DNA of 64,000 nucleotides. It comes from Epiperipatus broadwayi (lineage: Eukaryota; Onychophora; Udeonychophora; Euonychophora; Peripatidae). Positions 36,001-48,339 of this stretch are shown here, piece after piece. The DNA lies in NCBI GenBank assembly GCA_028023455.1, contig JAQFVV010000284.1, positions 386,501 to 450,500 of the forward strand, given 5' to 3'. Positions within the stretch are counted from its first letter, which is position 1, and every line of letters starts with the position of its first letter. Both the position numbers and the translations under genes were made by a program. The notes under the pieces are model-generated. The model did no database searches. It saw only the letters and a list, made by a program, of their open reading frames with translations, and was not told where the DNA came from.

Positions 36001-38680
36001 TAAACAACATTTAAATTACATAAATCCTATACACTTCATATTTAGAGGCTATTTCTGTTATCTGTTATTTTAATAATATTTATAACTTTATATCTTAAAT
36101 TATTAGCAATACAAAATAATTATATATTCACATACCAATGTTTATATGTAATATTCCCATTCTTTGCTCTCAATGAACTAAGAAAACAGTATCAAATAAT
36201 CAATCAATGCCCCTAAAATTATTTCCATATGCATATAAATCTATATTTGTTATATGAAATTAAGTGATAATTTAATTAAAATTAGCATTAAATAAAGTAA
36301 AATTTTGTAATCAAATATTATATTCATACTGGAAGGGTGAATTACCAGTAATAATAATAAATGAAAAAATGATAATGTGGATGATATGATTTGACAAGCT
36401 ACTTAGAACTTACAATTCCAGTGATGGTCTCCTTCCATATCTTTAAATTTATCATATCTCTGAATGTGTGCACATTTATAAATTTACAATCATAAAGCAT
36501 TTATCGATTATATTTTCTATCGCTTTACATGCAGAATGAATAAACTTCACAATATGGATGGTACAATGAGCTAATCATTAAATTATTAATCCAACCTCAA
36601 ATATGTCACAGAAATCACTAAAACATTTATCTGAAATAACTAACATGTACTACATAATGATAAATACTTGGATTGAAGAGGGACAGCAAAATACTAACAA
36701 ATAAATATTCGCATACAGGCATGTGAGGGTTAACAAGTATTCAAATATCAATTTAATTCATCAACTTAATAACTACCAACCTTTTTGACACAAATGGTGC
36801 AGAACCATTTAATCATAAACAGGACATCTACCACTTTACTTTAAGGAACAATCATTACATCATATACTATCAAATAAGGAAACATACTACCACCCATGGC
36901 TCAAAAGATAAATAAGTAAAATGATCATTACTCAATCCAAAAAGCTTAATCATTCTTTCAATCATCTCTCCACTCAAAAGGTATCTAATGCATTTCATAT
37001 TGGACAAATCCATAAACAGATAAATTCTTAAATTTTTACAATCTTTAGCCCACTGATTAATAATAAAATCAAAACCAATAATTGTAATAATTAAAACTAT
37101 GTAAACTATCTTATAAATGTGATAGTCGATTAATCTAAAAAAAGATTAGATAAAAAACAAAATGTAAAAATTATTTTAAAAAAAACAAAACATATTCAAC
37201 TTATGATCAAAATTGAAAATAATGATAAGAAATTAAAACAAGGAGAGAGAATGATATATAAAGTTGCCATCATTTTGTGATCGGATCATTCTTATCTTCA
37301 ATCTGTAATTTATTCTGCTTTTGAGTCTGTAATTCAGTCTGGACTCATTTTGTGCTGTTACATTATGCATTGCTCCGGATAACCAGAAATCTAAGGACAG
37401 AATATAGCCATTCATTACTGCTGTGAAACATATCATTGCAAAAGCTGCAGATGTAGCAAAATACATTGCTAGACCATCTTTAAAAGTGTTTGACTGGGTT
37501 TCAGGCCCCCACATCCTCCACAAATCAACTGTCTCTGTCTGAACCCTCTTAGAAAGTTAATTCCAAAATGGTAAAATAGACACTGCCACAGACTCTCCAT
37601 CTCACTCTCTTATGATCAAGACAAGGAATGTAAAACAAGCCTTGAAAACATCAATGGAGATCAAAAAGTCAACCAATTGCAACAGACAATCATGAAAACC
37701 TAGGTAAAAACATTCTGATCTTATCTATATACACTATATTTATTTTAAATGAACTCTTAATTAACGATAGACTATTATAAAATTTAGCCTGAAACTAATC
37801 ATTAATTATTTATATTTATTTATGTAAAAATATATTGTTATATTAGATATGTTTATGCTTGAATAAAAATTAATGTTTGCTCAAATATTATTTGTTTTAT
37901 TCTCTCTTTCTCTTCTGACTGTCTCATTATTAATTTAAGAGTATAGTTATATTTATGTGTTATGTAAATGTGATGGATTTTTGTTAAGAGTATGAGTTAG
38001 TCTGGGAAATGTCAAGCACTGGATTGTAGGCCTGTCATCTGAAGCATACCACTATATAACAGATGGTTGGCTTGTGCCTGAGTTTGATCCTCGAAACAAA
38101 TAAAATGCTTTGGATGGCAGTGGTTTGTTCAAGAAATTGAGGTGGACCTTGGTCAGCAAATATGGTCATGTTATGCTTTGTATAGCCATATCTGCTGTGG
38201 GTATCATTGATGGCTATGCTATCAATGGTATTCTCCCCTCTTCTTGAAAAATGGTCCATTTACATAATAGTATTAAAGTTATGGCTGCAGAAAGGAGTTT
38301 GCTATTAACTGAAAGAAGACCCTTTGATTCCTCTTGGAGGCCTTAAAAGAACTGAGCAGGAAAAATTCCTAATGTCCACTCCATATGTCCTTGTCATTGC
38401 AGCTGTTATTACTATGTGATTATTCATATAATATACAAACATGGATGGGCTGATCACCAACACGCATTAGTCAGCATGGTGAGTTTATTGGTTTTTTACA
38501 TCCGAGTTTAAGAATATTTTTTCAATATATACATTCATGACAGACAGAAATAAATCATGGCCCTTATTCACAGGAGGCTGTAAAGTCACCAACCAAGGCA
38601 GCGGTTGGTGGCCAAAGGTGGAGAGTGCTAAGAATCCCCTGATTGCAGACTCAGGCTGCTATTTGATGGTGACTTTTTAT
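33069..38680. other. Long intron stretch, no supported gene
   Basis: AT-rich DNA. Two less AT-rich patches exist: 37260-37560, with a 96-codon - strand open frame containing a hydrophobic run (FATSAAFAMICFTAVM), and 37990-38460, with only broken frames. I recognise neither. The hydrophobic frame could be a decayed membrane-protein fragment or chance. No splice signals or family motifs support a gene. Confidence 0.4.
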
Positions 38681-38684
38681 TGAG

Positions 38685-41500
38685 GTACTTACAACTGCAG
38701 ATCACTTTCAAGTGAAGGAAGATTGCAAGAGTTAGAAGAAGAACTGTCTTATATTAAATGGAACATTATTGGACTTTGGGAAGTTAGAGAAAAAGGTGAA
38801 GAAACAATTGATTTAAAAAGTGGACATATACTCTACTATAAAGGCACAAATATTGGAAATACAAGTGGAATAGGATTCATTATAAATAAAAAATGGAAGA
38901 ACAACATTGTGGAGATTGATGGTGTATCAGACAGAGTGGCAAGATTAGTTTTACAACTTAATAGCAGATACCAAAAGCAGATAATTCAACTTTATGCCCC
39001 AACAAGTTCTCATAGTGATGAAGTTATAGAAGATTTTTATATGGATGTACAAAATGCTTTTGATCAGAGTAAACAACATTTGAAAATTGTTATGGGAGAT
39101 GTTAATGCTAGAATTGCTAAACAAATGAAAGATGAAAATGCTGTAGGTAATTTTGGTTATGGTAATAGAAATCAGAGAGGACATAGACTTGTGGAGTTTG
39201 CAGAAAAAGAAAAACTTTATATTATGAATTCTTTTTTTTTAGAAAAATGTTAAAAGGAAATGGACATGGAAGCATCCAAATGAAGGTACAGCAGAATTGG
39301 ATTATATTTTGCCTAACCAAAAATACATATTTCAAGATTGTAATGTTCTTAATAAATTTAACACAGGAAATGATCATCGATTAGTAAGATGTAAGATACA
39401 TGTTATTGCAAAACTAGAGAGACAAAAATTATTAAGAAAAACAATATTTACAGTTGATATTCCTAATCTTCAGAAACATTCTAATGAATTTAAATTAGAA
39501 CTTACAAATCGGTTTCAAGTATTATTAGATTTTGAACATGATTCATATTTGAATGATATTAATAGGAAAATAAGTGATACACTTTTAAAACTGCAATGAA
39601 TATAGCTGGTAGAAAAAAAACAATTGACCAATAAAATTTCTATTGAGACTAGAGAATTTATGAAGAAAAGAAGGAATATGAGGATATACAACAATGATGC
39701 ATTAAAAAAGATTGAATATCTCGAATTTTGTAAAATGGTGCGGAAAAGAGTTAAAAATAGTATAAGAAAGTATAATTGTGAACTAGCAAGGAAAGCTGTA
39801 GAAGAGACTAAAAGTCTAAAGAATGTAAAACAACATTTTGGTATTGGTAGGAAATTTATATCTGCAATAAGAAAAAAATATGGCATTATTACTAAAAAGA
39901 GAGATGACATTATAAAATGTGTAGAAGACTTCTATCAAGAATTATATAGTAATAAAGAGCAAGTGCCTCCTATACATATTATATCTTCCAAATTGACCAG
40001 AATTTTGAATGAGGAAGTGATACATGCAATTAAATTTATGAAGAAAGGGAAAGCTCCAGGTAATGATGGAATTGTAATTGATATATTAAAAAAAGCAGGT
40101 GAAGAAATAGAAATTTTTTTAGCAAAATTGTATACCAAATGTCTAAATGATAAAGATGTACCAGATGATTGTAAGAATGCAGTATTAATATTAATATTTA
40201 AAAAAGGTGATAAAGAATACATTAGAAATTACAGACCTATCAGTCTTTTATCAGTTTTATATAAAAATTTTACTAAGATAATTACAACTCGTCTACAGAA
40301 AACATTGGATTTCCACCAACCAAGAGAACACACTGGATTTAAAAGTGGTTTTAGTACAGTAGATCATATCCAGGTATTGAGAGAAATTATAGAAAGGACA
40401 AATGAACATGAGTTGCCATTATGCTTAGGATTTGTAGACTATGAATAGACATTTGATTCTATAAACATTTCTTCAGTGATTAAAGCATTGGATCATCAAG
40501 GTGTGGATCCAGGATATTGTCATATTTTGAAGAATATTTATAAAAATGCAACAGCAACAATTAGATTACATAATGTTAGTAGAAAAATCAACATTGAAAA
40601 GGGTGTAAGACAGAGTGACTCCATATCTCCAAAACTTTTTACAGCAGTACTGCAAGAAGTATTTTGTGGATTAAAATGGGAAACTAAAGGACTGAAAGTA
40701 AATGGAGATTATTTAAGTCATTTAGATTTTGCAGATGATGTAGTTGTTTTTGAAAATTATGATTTAGAGCAACAGGAAATGTTGCAGGAGTTATCAGATG
40801 AAAGTAGGACTAAAGATAAATGTTAAAAAGACAAAAATAATGTTTAATGGGTTTTTTCAAAATATGAAAATAAAGATTGATTACAATGAGTTAGAAGAAG
40901 TTAACAGTTACAAAAACCTTGGTCAGATTTTAATACAGATGGAAATATAATGGATGAAATTAATCATAGAATTAAACTTGGTTGGAGTGCTTTTTGTAGA
41001 AATAACTTGATACTAAAAGGAAATTTGCCTATGTGTTTGAAAAGGAAGGTTTTTAATAAATGTGTTTTGCCAGTTCTTACTTATGGATCTGAGACTTGGA
41101 CACTTAATAGAAGAGCCTTACAGAGACTTTAGAGCACTCAAAGAAGTATGGAGAGATGCATGTTGGGAATAACAAGAAGGGATCGAAAACGCAATGTATG
41201 GGTAAGGGAGCAAACAGGTGTTACTGACCTCATTGAAAAAATTAAAAGACTGAAGTGGAGTTGGGCTGTACATATTGTTAGAAGAGATGATAACAGATGG
41301 ACAATTGGAATTTTACACTGGATTCTAAGAGATTGTAAAAGACCCAAAATGAGACCACATGTGAAATGGGTGGATGAAATAAGAAAGTATGCAGGGGTGA
41401 TGTGGAGAAGAGAAGCTAAAGATAGAAAAAGATGGATTGAACTTGGAGAGACCTTCATCCTTCAGTGGATTGATAGCGGTTGATGATGATGATGATTAAA
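38685..41500 (+). pseudogene. RTE-clade LINE, decayed (endonuclease, reverse transcriptase, C-terminal region)
   Basis: Reading begins near 38685 with TYNCRSLSSEGRLQELEEEL, the start of the APE-type endonuclease typical of RTE/BovB-like elements. The endonuclease continues to 39253 (QLYAPTS, MGDVNARIA) and resumes after a frameshift with TAELDYIL and GNDHRLV. Reverse transcriptase blocks follow: APGNDGI (about 40057), NYRPISLL (about 40227), GFKSGFSTVDHI, LGFVDYE-stop-TFDSI (stop at 40446), GVRQSDSISPKLF and the catalytic HLDFADDVVVFE (about 40718). The C-terminal part reads LTYGSETWTLNRR and MERCMLGITRRDR. Frameshifts at about 39240 and 40800 and in-frame stops at 40446 and about 41130 make it inactive. 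The copy is nearly full length for ORF2 and ends in a short 3' UTR with (TGA)n, as RTE elements do. Confidence 0.9.
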
Positions 41501-41592
41501 TTTATATGTATAAAATGTATTTAAACCTAGAAAGAATAAGCTAATTCTGGGGTATATATATATTTAAAATGGTTATTTATTGATTGATAAAT

Positions 41593-41626
<34 letters not shown>

Positions 41627-41642
41627 CATGTGTAGTTTTACA

Positions 41643-41680
<38 letters not shown>
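41593..41680. repeat. (TA)n/(TG)n microsatellites
   Basis: TA then TG tract (41593-41627), and a second TA tract (41648-41680). Confidence 0.95.
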
Positions 41681-41684
<4 letters not shown>

Positions 41685-41740
41685 TAATTAGTGTTCCATT
41701 TACATATTAAAATATAATAGAGCTAAGTTTGTTTGTTTTT

Positions 41741-41820
41741 TTAATTTCAACTTCTATCTTTTATTATAGTAATTATTATTTTAATTTCAACTTCTATCTT
41801 TTATTATAGTAATTATTATT
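41741..41820. repeat. Exact 40-bp tandem duplication
   Basis: Two identical adjacent 40-base units starting ttaatttcaacttctatc. Confidence 0.9.
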
Positions 41821-44372
41821 TTAATTTAAAAAGATTTAATTTTTTTTAGTGATTAAAAATTTAACTTCAAATATATCCTATATATTGGAAGTTTAAAAAG
41901 ATTTTATTATCATAAGTATTAAATTTGTTTTGTTCTTAAATTTATATTAAAAATAATTAGATTCATATAAATATATGTCAAACTCTTAAATTTTGGAAAG
42001 CAAAAACCTCTTGCAACACATTTGTGATACTTATATATATATTTAGTATTTATATTATTAAATTATTTTGAAATTAATAGGCAATCACATATGTAAATAT
42101 CAAATAATGTTAATCAATGATTTATTGTATCTTCAATTATGTTGTATGGTATATTAATTGTTTATGATCTATTCATTATATAAATATCAATATATATATA
42201 TTATATATATATATATATATATAATATCATATAATTGATATTTATTTATTAATAAATTTGAACTTAAATCAAATAAACTTGTTAGATTATTTTCTGATTG
42301 TACAAACAAATTTATTGCTTAATAACATTTGATTGAGAACTGATAAACTGTCTATACTGTACAATTTATTTTAAATAACTATATTTCATAATTCACAAAT
42401 CAAATTTCAGTATTAATGAGTACGGTTATATTAATATATAATTGAATTGAATTTTAGTTATTATATTACTAGATATATATACTTTATATGTTAATCACAA
42501 TAAAATATTTCTGTGTTTTATGTAAATTATCATTTAGATATTTATTGTATTGAGTTCATGGTTGATTTTATTCAATTACCAAAGGGATGGTAGTATATTT
42601 TGTTTTGTTAGGAGTAAGAACAATTTGTTTTAATTATATTTAATTTTACTTGATGTAGATTATAATTTTAATATTCACACTTGATTATAATAATGCTAAT
42701 AATTCTTTTATATGTATTTATTGTCATAATATACAATTTTAATAATTTAATTACAGGAAATTTAAAATAAATTGATATGATTAGTTAATAGTACTTAAAT
42801 AAATATACTGGTATAATTGTATATTATAGATTTAAGATTATATAGTAGGTTCATTGATATTACATTATTCAGCATTTCATTTTATTATAACTAATTTAAT
42901 TAGCAAGAGTAACATCAATATAAGAATATAGCATGTCTTAGTATAATTTGTTATTTATCATTTTACTGTCTTTTATCTTATTATAAATAGTGTGATTAGT
43001 TATAGTAAACTAATATAAAAATATAGCATTGATATGTTAGTATTATTTATCATTTTATTAAATTACCATTTATAATTAATTATTAGGTTATATATCTATT
43101 TCGATATTATGAACATTGTAAACTTATAAACTGTTGTCTTAATTATTCATGAATTCTTTTATTTATATATCAATATTGTTAAATTTTAATATGTTTGTAT
43201 TTTTATAAACAATATTTGATTCATTTGGTATATAAAAACTTGTTTTTGTTTTTTTTTTAAATTCCATTTTCGATTAGCACGTATCATTGCTTTGGCACAA
43301 TAATATTTGATATTATTGATTTATTTTAATCTATTTTAAAATGTTTATTTTTAGGGTATTTGGTGTGATTTTTCTGGTTTTCTGCTTCTTCTAAATACTG
43401 ATTGTTTGCTTTTGGATGTCAACAGAGATGAGATTTCTTATTCTGGGTTTAGCTATTCAGGAAAATACTTTTAAACAAAATTGTTTGCAACAATTTTGTA
43501 CCTAAGTTTTATATGGCAAAGTTATGTGCCATTCTATTTGTTCATTTTATATCTTTGTATTTGTTTTATTAATATTTGTTAAGTGTAATATATTAATTAA
43601 AATAGTTATGAGCTCTGAGGCTTTTAGTTTATTATATTTCAATGTATATTTTGGCTCAAAAATTTATAAGAAAAAGTAATATTAATGAAGGTCAAGTTTA
43701 AATTCAAGTCAGATGTAAGTAGTGCTTCACTCAATATGTCTAGCAAGAAAATAAAATGAAAAGTTCTTCTAGCTAATGTTTATTTATTTTTAGATTGTAC
43801 TGAATAAAGCATTTTATATCTAGTTCGTATTTTACTTAGGTTTAGGAGTTAAATAAGAATAGGAAATAAATTCATTTCTATGTATAGTTTGAAAGTCCTG
43901 TGTTAATCGACATTTAACTTTACTAGTATTTAACAAAAGGTGAGATAATATAATACCTGAATATTTCTTTAATTTTTGCAAGCCATAATCTTAATGATCT
44001 CATATATTAAGCTATGTATCAAGTGACATTTTGTTTTAAATAGACCAAGAAGAGATAAAAAAAAATATGTTTATTTGATTTCTAAAAATATTTGTCTTCT
44101 TTAAAAACTTCTAATGTATTTTAAGTATACAAGACTTAAAAGTATATTTCGGCATGAATAATAGTTTAAGTTTTTATTTTTGATATTATATTACAGATGA
44201 ATTACCCACATGAAAATACACTAGTTTATTAAATTAATAAAGCACAAATTATTTATGATAAAACTTTTCTACATCATCTTTATATATGTATATATTGTGA
44301 ATATAAATTATGATCATTTTAATTAAACGGTTTTTGTATATCTATGTATGCATAACTAATTTTAATTTATAG
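41821..44372. other. Intron 3' part, AT-rich, no gene seen
   Basis: Very AT-rich intron sequence leading to a pyrimidine-poor but usable acceptor (tttatag) before the exon at 44373. Nothing else recognised apart from a TA palindrome near 42186-42240. Confidence 0.5.
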
Positions 44373-44532
44373 AACTTACAAAAAACATTAAAAGAGGATT
44401 AAGACCTATTATCTCTGAAAATGACTGCCCAGTTCCAGAAATGCACATGATTATGATAAAATGTTGGTCACCAGTACCATATTCAAGACCCGAATTTATA
44501 CATATTCGCATTATTTTAGATAATATTCCAAA
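44373..44532 (+). CDS. Receptor guanylyl cyclase, kinase homology domain exon (subdomains X-XI)
   Basis: An internal exon of 160 bases between a ttatag acceptor and an aa|gtaagt donor. Its first two bases complete the glutamate codon opened by the exon ending at 22649. It then reads LTKNIKRGLRPIISENDC, PVPEMHMIMIKCWSPVP and YSRPEFIHIRIILDNIP. The M(x)KCW...RPxF pattern is the end of the kinase homology domain of receptor guanylyl cyclases, just before the signalling helix and cyclase domain. Phase match, identical strand and correct domain order make it the next exon of the same gene, after an intron of 21,723 bases. The following exon (dimerisation helix/cyclase) was not recognised within the remaining 19 kb. 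Confidence 0.88.
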
Positions 44533-44721
44533 GTAAGTGAGTGCACTCTATATATATATTATAAGTTCAAACTTGTGTTTCTTATGTATTGTTGAAAATT
44601 CACAAAGTCTATTTTTTTTTCTTAGTCTCATAACTTGAATGCATAAATAATACATAGTGGTTTACAATTTGTTTTATCATTTATAAAATAAATGCACAAA
44701 TTAATATTAATAAACAAAACA
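44533..44721. other. Start of next intron
   Basis: A strong gtaagtgag donor followed by AT-rich sequence up to the TAG array. Confidence 0.6.
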
Positions 44722-45090
<369 letters not shown>

Positions 45091-45341
45091 CTGTTGGTAG
45101 CTAGTAGCTGGTAGCTGTTGCTGCTGCTGCAGCTAGCTAGCTGTAGCTGCTGTAGCTGCTGCAGTTGCTGTGCGTAGCTGCTGTTGCTGCTGCTGTGGTA
45201 GCTGCTGTTGCAGTGGTAGTTGTTGTTGTTGTAGCTGTTGTTGTTGTAGTTGTTGTTGCTGTTGCTAGTTGTAGTAGTAGTAGCTGCGTAGTTGTAGTAG
45301 TTGTTGCTGTTGCTAGTTGCTGTGTTGCTGGTGCTGCTGCT

Positions 45342-45384
<43 letters not shown>

Positions 45385-45650
45385 TTGCTGCTGTTGCTGC
45401 TGCTGCTGTTGCTGTTGCTGCTGCTGCTGTGCTGTGTTGCTGCTGGTAGTTGTTGTTGCAGTAGTTGTCGTAGTTGCTAGCTGTTGCTAGTTGTAGTAGT
45501 AGTTGCTGCTGCTGTAGTAGTAGCTGCGTAGTGCAGCTGTCAGTAGTAGTCGCCGTAGCTGCAGTGCAGGCAGGATGGAGGATGAGGAGGAGGAGGAGGA
45601 TGATAGCAGTAGCAGCAGCTGCAGCGGTGTAGCAGTAGTAGTAGTAGTAG
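45091..45650 (+). repeat. Degenerate TGC/TTG/TAG trinucleotide tract
   Basis: An interrupted mix of TGC, TTG, TAG, GGA and CAG triplets continuing the TAG array. The long alanine/valine/threonine ORFs on both strands come from the repeat and are not genes. The tract ends in clean TAG units directly before the LINE 5' end. Confidence 0.9.
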
Positions 45651-48092
45651 TCAAGATGGCCACCATGCCTCACAAGCATGTCTTTTTGGCTCTTAGAAAA
45701 ACCAATGTTTTTTAAAGTTTACTGTTTATTTTATTACCTTCTATATATACAACACTTGTATAAAGCACTATTAAACAGCTTCAAACAAACAGGTAAGTCT
45801 TTTTTTATATCACTTACCTAAATATAACCTTTTTGGGGTCGTTTAATAACCCATTAAAAGTTTCCATAATGGAGGAAATTTGTAATCCTCACCAATCCAA
45901 CGATATCGATGATAATTTGATAGCTAGTACTAATCCTTCCAATTTTCATTCTGGAAATAACCCAGATTCACGTAACAAAAATAATCAAAAATTTAATAAA
46001 ATTAAGCCACTAACTGAAAGGCTTTTTCAAATTGAAGAAAAAAGCTCTGAACAACAATCACGTGGAGAAAGCCTTAACGTTAATATGAAAATTTTTCCTA
46101 ATCTAACAAATAATAAAATTGATAACTGCAATCAAGTTAAAAACACCAATAAAAGTGAAATCAAACACGATTCACCAACCAAGTCATCTAATTCTGGAAA
46201 TTTATCAAACATAAACACTTATGCAAGAGTTGTTAAAGATTACTCAGCAAGCGTGGTAAATAACGTTCAACATACATCGGAGGACATTATAGATACTTTT
46301 AATCTTGATAATGAAAACGATGAAAATGAAACAATTGACACAGATTTCTCAAACTCTCAACAAATAACTCCGGAATTATATGACTATTATACAGAAAAAT
46401 TCCACTCTACCATTCCACAAAATTTATTAAACTCTTTCAAAAAATTTCACAATCACAAATCTGTCATAATAACCGTAACAAATAGTAATTGTGATCTCAC
46501 AAAATTTCCCATCGATGAACTGTATCAATTATTAACGGAAAAGAAACTATGGAATTACCTTTATAAAATATTAGACCATCCAAACAACAGATATTTATGC
46601 CTAGAGTTTCACAGCAAGATGCAAAAAGATATATTTAAAAATAATATTAAATTCCTTAATGGAAAAATGATTTGCTATATCGATATTATGTGCCCTCTTT
46701 TATTAAAAGGTCAAATTAAAAAAATGTCATATTGATTTTTCAGAAATAGATCTCCAACTATTACTTAAACAATATGGAAACGTCTCTGATTTTAAATATC
46801 AATTAAACAAAAATGCTTAGACTCCTCTATTCTCAAATATAGCAACGTTCTCATTCACTCTAAATAAAAACAGTAACGCAACAGATATTCCTACGGTACA
46901 TTCATCAGAAACATCGCCGCTAACTATAACATTTAAAGGTATTTCTCCTCAATGTTTCTCATGCAAAGAAAGAACTCGTATAATAAAAAATTGCCCAAAT
47001 AAATTTTGCACTGAATGTGGACTTAAAATCACAAAGCCACATCAATGTACGAAAGCTCCAAAGCAACAACAAAGCAATGATATACTGCCAGCTGAAAAAC
47101 ATTTACAAATATCATCATCATCAAAAACTATCGGACGTTCCTTAATAAAACAAATTACAATAAATAATCCCTCTATCACTAAATCTAACCAAGATAAAAT
47201 TAAAGATAAAGAACCACCAGCTGATAAACTTCCACAGACTTCATCATCATCTAAAACTATTGAACATTCCTTATTAAAAGAATCTTCAATCAATAATCAT
47301 CCTATCACCAAAACCAAAGAAGATAAAATTATACATAAAGAACCACTTGACACAACCACAGAATCTGTGGAGGAAAACATAGACAACTCATCATCATCAT
47401 CATCAGAACATCATGAGAATATCTCAGATGACAATACATCCTTTCAAATAGCCAACAAACACAAGACTAAGATAAGAAAGAAAAGGAAAATCAATAGCAG
47501 CAGCACAAAGACAGCTGACCAACATATGCCTTCTGAGAATTATAATCCTATTTGCAATACAAACAAAAATAAACCTACCATCCCACTAAAAAATAAACTT
47601 AAAGCCAATAATCCCAGTAATTCTCCAGATGAAGTTACCACAAACAGCTACTGGACTAGACAATCACTCTTGGATGATGCCACTCTCACTCCAGAACAAA
47701 AAAAATTATGGCAGGAGTAGACATCAATAGAAGAACTTCCAAGAAATCTTCAGACTCTAATTATTCACAAACAAAGTATACCACATACAGCACAGAATCT
47801 GATCAAGATCCTGTCTCAATGAAAGCTCCACCATAAATAATACAACTTTATTATTTTTTATTCAAAATAAATGGATAAAAACTTAATACTAGACTATGTA
47901 AAGAAAGAAAAAACAATTCAACCATTGATATATATAATCAAAAATGTTTTACTAATATTTTAATTGTTCAATATTACTAATCATGTATTTTTTCTTTTTT
48001 TTCAATTTTACTACAAATTGTACTAATTTTCCTATTTTTTTATAAAGAAAAAAATGTAACCAAATAAACTGCCAATAAAATATATTTTAAAA
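45651..48092 (+). mobile_element. ORF1-only Tx1-like LINE derivative inserted in the TAG tract
   Basis: Unit of about 2.4 kb: 5' UTR from tcaagatggcc (45651), ORF1 (45833-47836), then a 3' UTR of about 250 bases ending aataaaatatattttaaaa at 48092. TAG-type repeats stand on both sides (45640-45650 and 48093-48172). No endonuclease or reverse transcriptase sequence lies between ORF1 and the 3' UTR. It resembles mammalian HAL1 (half-a-LINE) elements, which keep only ORF1. Confidence 0.78.
45833..47836 (+). pseudogene. LINE ORF1 protein (gag-like RNA-binding), frameshifted
   Basis: Frame 45833-46735 carries an Asn/Ser-rich N-terminus, YARVVKDYSASVV, and the family core KLWNYLYKILDHPNNRYLC followed by FLNGKMICYIDI. 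After a frameshift near 46720 and one stop (about 46819) it continues with a zinc-knuckle-like region CFSCKERTRIIKNC and CTECGLKITKPHQC (about 46953-47048). In the first knuckle the usual His is Arg. A Lys/Ser-rich tail with two diverged repeats of a LPxxSSSSKTI motif follows, then a conserved SYWTRQSLL end, and after another frameshift MAGVDINRR. The protein is expected to bind LINE RNA; no catalytic domain is present. Confidence 0.8.
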
Positions 48093-48171
48093 GTAGTAGT
48101 AATGGTAGTAGTAGTGGTAGTACTAGTGGTAGCAGTAGCAGTAGCAGCAGCAGCAGTAGTAGTAGTAGTAG
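48093..48171 (+). repeat. TAG/CAG repeat between the two LINE insertions
   Basis: About 80 bases of TAG with TGG, CAG and CTA variants; both the 3' flank of one element and the 5' flank of the next. Confidence 0.95.
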
Positions 48172-48339
48172 AAGCAGCCATATTGGCTCTTGACAGAGAA
48201 AGTTGACTCATTTTAGCTCCTGCTTTAGACTTAAGTTTTATTGGTTTTTGATTGAATTTGATAGTGAAAAGTATACAAAAAGAAAAAGGAAATTTTCCAC
48301 TTAAAGGTAAGCTCTATTTCGAGCAAAATTGTTGTTAAT

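Noticed and set aside
37233-37523. 96-codon minus-strand ORF with a hydrophobic segment, as a membrane protein gene
   Set aside because: Start, splice context and family motifs are lacking; the C-terminal part is a short internal repeat (LNYRLKSRINYRLK).
45137-45679. 180-codon minus-strand Ala/Thr-rich ORF and the plus-strand Val/Ala-rich ORF at 45165-45449
   Set aside because: Both are readings of the degenerate trinucleotide repeat on opposite strands.
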